From NCBI GenBank assembly GCA_028554755.1, contig JAPTOF010000017.1, positions 4,712,001-4,776,000 of the forward strand: 64,000 bases of DNA. Direction: 5' to 3'. The translations under genes and the position numbers were made by a program. Below, piece after piece: positions 58,365 to 64,000 of this stretch. The DNA comes from Cordia subcordata. Lineage: Eukaryota; Streptophyta; Magnoliopsida; Boraginales; Cordiaceae. Below the pieces are notes generated by a model. That model was not told the origin of the DNA. It ran no database searches and saw nothing but the letters and a program-made list of their open reading frames with translations. Each line of letters starts with the position of its first letter. The first letter of the stretch is position 1.

Positions 58365-60969
58365 GTTCTTCCATAATATCATTAAAGGCCAAAGGATAAA
58401 GAACTCCATTCATGCAATCAACAATAGGGAAGGAGTCACTCTTACAAATGAGCATAAGATAAAAGCAGAATTCATCAATTTTTTCAAGCAACTCCTTGGC
58501 ACTCCCACAACCTCTAATGCAAATGTGGAACTTATCAAAAATTTGGTTGGGAAGCAAATCAAAGACCATGACACAGCCACTCTCATTGCCCCTTTCACCA
58601 AGGAGGAAATTAGAAACACTCTTTTCTCAATCAATCCAAGCAAAAGCCTGGGGCCCGATGGTTACACTTCACACTTCTACAAGGCATCTTGGGATATTGT
58701 TGGAGAAGATGTCACAAAAGCCATCTTGACTTTCTTTGATTCTAGCAAATTGCTCAAAGAGGTAAATGCAACTTTCATCGCTCTTGTCCCTAAAGTTCAC
58801 AACCCCTCCATGGTTAAAGACGTTAGGCCCATCTCTTGTTGCAATACCATCTACAAATGCATATCCAAATTGCTTCCTAATAGGATAAAGATTTGTTTGG
58901 ACCATGTTATCTCTTGGAATCAATCTGCATTTATCAAAAGCAGGCTCATCAATGACAACATCCTTATTGCTCATGATCTCCTAAGAGGCTATTCTAGAAG
59001 TCACATCTCTCCTAGATGTGCCCTCAAAGTTGACATAATGAAGGATTTTGATACTTTAAATTGGAACTTTATTGAAATGGCACTCCTTGCTTTTGGATTT
59101 CCAAAAAAAATTGTGAAACGGATTATGGCTTGCATCTCTTCTCCTAGCTATTCAATCTCTCTTAATGGTGGTTTGGAAGGCTATTTTCAAGGTGCAAATG
59201 GCATTAGACAAGGTGATCCCCTCTCACCTTATCTTTTTGTTATCTCCATGGAAGTCCTCACTTGTATGCTCAACAAGCTTGCTGAAAACCCGACATTTGG
59301 GTATCATCCAAAGTGCTCTTCCCTAAAGCTCAATCACCTTTGCTTTGCGGATGACCTATTTATCTTTTGCAAAGGCAATATCAACTCCATCAAATGCATC
59401 ATTGACACTTTAAGCACATTCTCTTCTTACTCCGGGCCCAAAATTAACAACATGAAGAGTAATATTTTCATTGGAGGTATTTCAAACGAAGAAAAGAATG
59501 CTATTTGGGAAGAAGTGGGTTTCAAGGAAGGTACTTTTCCTATGAGATACTTGGGGATTCCTCTTGTTTCAAGAAAGTTAAGAAAGTCAATTTTTTTCCC
59601 CCTCATTGAGAAGATTAATAGCAAAATTGGAAGCTGGTCAAATACTTGGCTCTCTTATACAGGAAGAATTCTACTTATCAAATCCACACTCTCTAAAATT
59701 TGTGCTTTTTGGGCAAGTGCTTTCCATCTCCCAAAGAATATTGTGAAGGCTATTGAAACCAAATTTAAATCATTTCTCTGGAGAGATACGGGTTAAAAGT
59801 GGCATGGAAAGACATTTGCTACCCTTTGGAGGAGGATGGACTTGGCATTCGAAGATTGGAAGACATCAACAATACTTTCACGCTTAAATGCTTTTGGAGG
59901 ATTTTAGCCAATAGATAATCTCTTTGGAATAGTTGGGTCTTTGCTAATTACATCAAGGGAGAGTCTATATGGACCACTACATGTGCACATGATGCAAGTT
60001 GGGTTTTCAAAAGACTCTTATCATTTCAGGACGAAGCAAGGAAGCACATTAATTTCATTTTGGGAGACGGTAATCTCACATCCTTTTGGCATGATTGTTG
60101 GCACCCCATTGGTATTCTTTCCCCTTATTGGAACAATGCGTTTTCTCACCCACCTAACTTTGCAAAGGTTAGTTCAATCTATTGCAATGGTTCATGGATT
60201 TGGCCTATTTACTTGCACTAAATCAGCCAACCACCTTTTGACCTTGAGAACGAAATTCTTGATAAATGCATTTGGTCTCTCTCCCCTGATGGCTCCTTCT
60301 CCTTTAAACACACGTGGGAGCATATCCGACACAAAAAGGAGAAATTCAAGGGTTATAACATTAGTTGGTTCAAAGGCTCTTACCTAAGACACAGTTTATT
60401 CACTTGGCTTTCACTCAACGACAAGCTCAGCACTAAATACAAACTTATTCATTGGAATGTGGATATTGATCCACTGTGCACTTTTTGCCATCTTGGTTGC
60501 GAGACAAGAGATTACCTCTTCTTTTCCTGCAGTTTCACTCGAAGAATCTGGAGGCATGGCTTCCAACTCATTAGAGGTCCCTCACACATAATCGAGTGAA
60601 ATGATATCATTGCTTATATCACCCCATATGCCCTTGAAAATAACTTGAAGGCCACTATCTTAAAGCACTTCTTTGAAGCATGCGTTTATCATCTTTGGCT
60701 TGAGAGAAATAGAATAATCTTCAACAATGAAGCCAAGACGGAGGAAAATATTTTTATCTCCATTTACAATGATGTTAGATGTAGAATTACTGCTGGTAGA
60801 AAATTGCCTTCCACTAAACCAAATATCGTAATAGGAGATATGTGGAAGCTAGAAAATATGTTTTGATTAGGCACGTTGACCTTGCTTGTTCCTTTGTGAA
60901 TGTTTTGTACAATTATACTTTTTGCATATAGTAATATAAACACACTTGCTTGCCTCGCAAAAAAAAAAT
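58365..60969 (+). pseudogene. 5'-truncated L1-type LINE (reverse transcriptase)
   Basis: An open stretch to 59796 encodes most of a non-LTR reverse transcriptase: LGPDGYTSHFYK, FIKSRLINDNILIAHDLL, ALKVDIMKDFDTLNWNF (motif A), GANGIRQGDPLSPYLFVISM (motif B), LCFADDLFIFCKG (motif C, FADD) and YLGIPLVSRKL. After 59796 the frame shifts and continues with two to three stops (near 59920, 60220 and 60596) into a zinc-binding RVT segment, CTFCHLGCETRDYLFFSC, ending KLENMF with a stop near 60866. An A run follows at 60960-60968. The endonuclease domain and 5' end are missing, as expected from incomplete target-primed reverse transcription. TGTATACA at 58357-58364 and 60970-60977 may be the target duplication. 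Confidence 0.85.
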
Positions 60970-60977
60970 TGTATACA

Positions 60978-62484
60978 CACAAAGTACACACATTATATAC
61001 ATAGATATATGTCTATTAGGAGAAGAAAATAAAGAAATGAAAAGAAAAGCGTAATAATCTTTTTAATATTTTAAAAGGAAATAAAGTTATCTTCTAACCA
61101 AATACATTTTCTAATCTTTTGTTTTCTAAAAATTATTTTGAAAATTTGTTCTGAAAAACCAAAAATAAAAAATAAAAACAAAAACACTCCTAAACAGGCA
61201 TGCTTTGAACAGGCATGCTTCGAACTGGCATGCTTCATGATTATCTTAAATTACTTTTGTACAGCTACATACACAGCTACATATATGATAGACCACATAA
61301 TGATTAAGAAATATTGTGTTAATTAAAAACAATATAATAGTTGTACATCTATGCTTCCTAGTAATGCATTTGATATGGATTAATTTCTATTTATTTCTTT
61401 TTTCTTTTAAATTTCAAGATTCCTCAATTGCTAGCCATTTTTTTTTTCAATTTCAATTTTCAAAGTTCGTTCTCTCATGAAAAATCAGTGTGGGGATGAA
61501 AATAAAAATTATCAAAAACACTAAAATTCTTTCAAGTTGAAAATTCTCCAATAAACTCCCATGTCATTATTTCTAGTCAGTCACCCTTAGATGTCAACAT
61601 TAGTTAATCTTTTCAACGAGCAAAGCATTAATAATTAAAATAAATCTCTAGATATTGTTGTCCGGAGTAAGACTAAAAAATTTCTCTAAGAACGAAAACA
61701 AAAGAAGGGACTCTATCAATTGTCTCTTCGACTTACTTCATAGATTTTCTATGCAATTCCATTCCATTCAATGCATTTAATTAATTATGTAGTTACATAA
61801 CACAACAAGTACTTAATTATAAAAGATTAATGTTCCACTTAATCGCTCATCATTGACCTTTTTAGCAATCCACTTCTTTATCTTTAAAACACAATAAATC
61901 ATCCACTTTATCTTTATAATTTGTTACTATATTAGTTTCAAAAATTGTCAAAAAATTAACAATTTAAGACATCTCAAAAAGTCAAAACATATAATTTTTT
62001 CTATTTTAAACTTATCTAACCCAATCTTATATGCTATATCATAGTTCACATGTGTGCCACGGGTCCAAATTGTTAATATATCGATGACTTTTTGCCTAAA
62101 AACTAAAGGTGTTATAAATAACAAAGATAAGAGATATATTGAGTTGTCTATCCTAAGGATTACGGATTTAAATGTCAAAAGAGTTAAAAGATATTAACTA
62201 AATGAATCATTAATTCCGAAAACATAAAACAAAAAGCATGACTCCTTCCAAGTCCTCCCAACAACATACGTCATTTCCCAGAAAATGACTTTCTTACATT
62301 TGTTGACAACTTATAGTATCTAGGTGTGGCTCCTTCCCATGTAGTATTTATTTATTTATTTTTTTCATTCCAAAAGAGGTAAAAAACCGATTACAACGTG
62401 TAATCAAAGGGAATATGATTGATTCCTAAACCTACTCACACTAAAAATAAGAAACATACTACTTGACTACTATATTTTTGGTCT
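60978..62484. other. Intergenic DNA, 3' side of the ankyrin gene
   Basis: AT-rich. 61193-61235 holds three copies of an ACAGGCATGCTTYGAAC word. The portion next to 62485 is probably the 3' UTR of the ankyrin gene. No other gene was seen. Confidence 0.5.
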
Positions 62485-64000
62485 TCACGCGTAGTATTTA
62501 CAAAGAGAGAATAAAATTTCCATCTCATTAAGGTCATGAAAACTGTTGCTGCCGGTCATCCGTCTCAAGACAGTCGTCTTCCTTGGCATTCCACGTTGCC
62601 TCGCTAAGTATACAAGGAGAGTGAATATCGCATATCCAAGATAGATAAAAATTATAGCATACGTAAACGTATCTGCTGGTGTTATCACTAACGCTGAATT
62701 TATATAGTCTAGCATAAGAAAAATTAGAAATATGAGAAGCAAAGTAATGTAAGGATTAGGTGGTAGCAGTATATAAATGATTCCCAGTGAGCCAGCGAAA
62801 GTTATTGAGTTCCACAAAATAAATTGGTTGAAGTAGGCCTTTGACATCACCGTTTTTCCTGGATCATTATCATTTGACGAGTCTCGATTGTTGGTCGTTG
62901 TGGTGGTGGTGGTCGTGGTGGCGGTGGAGGTGGTGTTGGTGGCGGCGGTGATAGGACTGCTATTGGCCTGTGAAACACCTCCAGGGGGCTGCAGTACAGC
63001 TTGAAATGTAGCAGTTGCAATTAGTACAGCAACTACGAGAATTGCGTTCCGCATTTCCCCTGATGAATCCAGAGGCGGATAAAATAACCCAAGTTACCAT
63101 AAATTGAATACAAATCTCTTACGGAACTAATTATACGGGACTGGGTATCACCAACCTGACAAACCCATAGAACGATAAACATCTAGTCTGACTAATGTTC
63201 CTTTGGTACGCTCTCTTGTACTCAGAAAATCCGCCAGAGTGCCCATTTTGAGAAGGGATGATGCTTCTGAACCTCCAGCTTTAGCTAATAGTTTATTGGC
63301 CATTGCATTTTTGTCTCCTGGATGTGATCTCAGAATGTCTAGTGCTGTCAAACCTTCCAAATTCTTGTCATTCACTTGTACTTTCGTAACTAGTAGCTTC
63401 ATAACCTAAACATAGATAAAAAAATATAAAGATATGTGGACACATTTATGTAGTTTGTGCAATTCTTAAACTATTCGAGATCAAATTAATTTCAAGGCCT
63501 GGAATATTAATGTTAGCATTCCCAGTTTCTATTTGTCGATGAAATTAAATCTTACCTCAGGTTGATTTGTGATTGCTGCAATATGCAACACTGTGTTCCC
63601 ATCCTCATTTCTCCAATTCAATATCTCAACCTTGTCAGCTCGCTGGAGCCAACCAAGCAAAACTTTGAAAGCGCTAAACCTTCCATTTCTTACAGCAATA
63701 TGCACTGCTGTCTCGGCCCGGATCGTCAAGTCCTCGATCGATGCTGGACAGGTTAGGAGAAACTCAGCCAAAAGATCAGCATCTCCTCTGCGTGCTACAT
63801 AGTGCAAAGGAGTCTCTCCCTCCCTCCCCTGGACACGAATGAGTTGGGGTTCGTAGTTCGCGAGCCTTCTCGCTGTTTCAGTGTGTCCGTTGCGTAAAGC
63901 CAGGTCCAAGGGGCTAAGCCCATCAGGGTTTAGCTTTCTGCCGAATGAAGGCTTGAGTCTTATAATTTCCAGGGCAAAGAGAGTATGGCCTGCTGAAGCA
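62485..64000 (-). CDS. Ankyrin-repeat / PGG-domain membrane protein, 3' part
   Basis: Three exons are visible on the minus strand: 63556-64000 (continuing off the right edge), 63156-63405 and 62485-63059, joined GT-AG in phases 0 and 1. At least four ankyrin repeats are seen: DGLSPLDLALRNGHTETARR, GETPLHYVARRGDADLLAEF, AETAVHIAVRNGRFSAFKVL and GNTVLHIAAITNQPEVMKLL. After LTALDILRSHP and a linker comes a PGG domain: NAILVVAVLIATATFQAVL-QPPGGV (first membrane helix), then three more hydrophobic helices (FILWNSITFAGSLGIIYILL, ITLLLIFLIFLML, TYAIIFIYLGYAIFTLLVYL). This is the plant ACD6/BDA1-like group, plasma- or endomembrane proteins tied to defence signalling. A Thr/Asn-rich stretch after PGGV is encoded by a GT/GGT-rich simple repeat. 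The 5' end lies outside the window; no disabling change was seen. Confidence 0.9.

Noticed and set aside
58006..58569. A 187-residue minus-strand frame
   Set aside because: It crosses the CA/TA microsatellite and runs antisense to the LINE; its composition is that of simple repeats.
1..64000. CRISPR arrays, operons, phage or bacterial defence systems
   Set aside because: The window is plant nuclear DNA with spliced genes; no spaced identical repeats with unique spacers or prokaryotic gene clusters were seen.

Overview
This is a nuclear window from a plant, almost certainly a eudicot. It is very AT-rich, its genes have several introns with canonical GT-AG borders, and the protein families are plant ones: a CBSX5-type CBS protein, an aluminium-induced YGL/LRDR protein and an ankyrin-PGG membrane protein. 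Genus and species cannot be told from the sequence alone. Four protein-coding loci fill about a fifth of the window (introns included). The rest is intergenic DNA made largely of old, nested and mostly non-autonomous transposable elements.

Layout. 1-393: degraded nuclear copy of plastid atpF exon 2. 4252-13159 (+): six-exon gene for a seven-repeat RCC1 beta-propeller protein with a weak F-box-like N-terminus; intron 2 is 4.5 kb and intron 3 carries a MITE-like insertion. 13160-23079: intergenic DNA with a CACTA remnant, MITEs, a tRNA-derived SINE and a long (GA)n run. 23080-25081 (-): two-exon CBSX5 gene with a good TATA box. 25262-50592: 25 kb of repeats, including a CACTA deletion derivative, two unrelated Ty1/copia remnants (one + strand at 32.6-33.8 kb, one - strand at 43.4-46.9 kb), a 262-bp TRIM element inside the first copia, a long-inverted-repeat Mutator-like element at 47.3-48.3 kb, and repeated copies of a roughly 215-bp MITE family. 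50593-52699 (+): four-exon aluminium-induced / TSJT1-like gene. 52700-62484: more repeats, including a GC-rich hAT-like element, a minisatellite and a 5'-truncated L1-type LINE. 62485 to the right edge (-): 3' part of an ankyrin-PGG membrane protein gene.

The four genes are independent transcription units and do not form a pathway. From memory, CBSX5 and an aluminium-induced YGL/LRDR gene are neighbours in Arabidopsis (At4g27460 / At4g27450), so their order here suggests an ancestral gene pair pushed apart to about 25 kb by transposon insertions. I found no convincing new molecular system. The most informative structures are the small retroelement with intact LTRs, primer-binding site and target duplication, the serial tandem duplications around it, several target-site-flanked DNA elements, and an array rich in the palindrome TAACTTAAGTTA.
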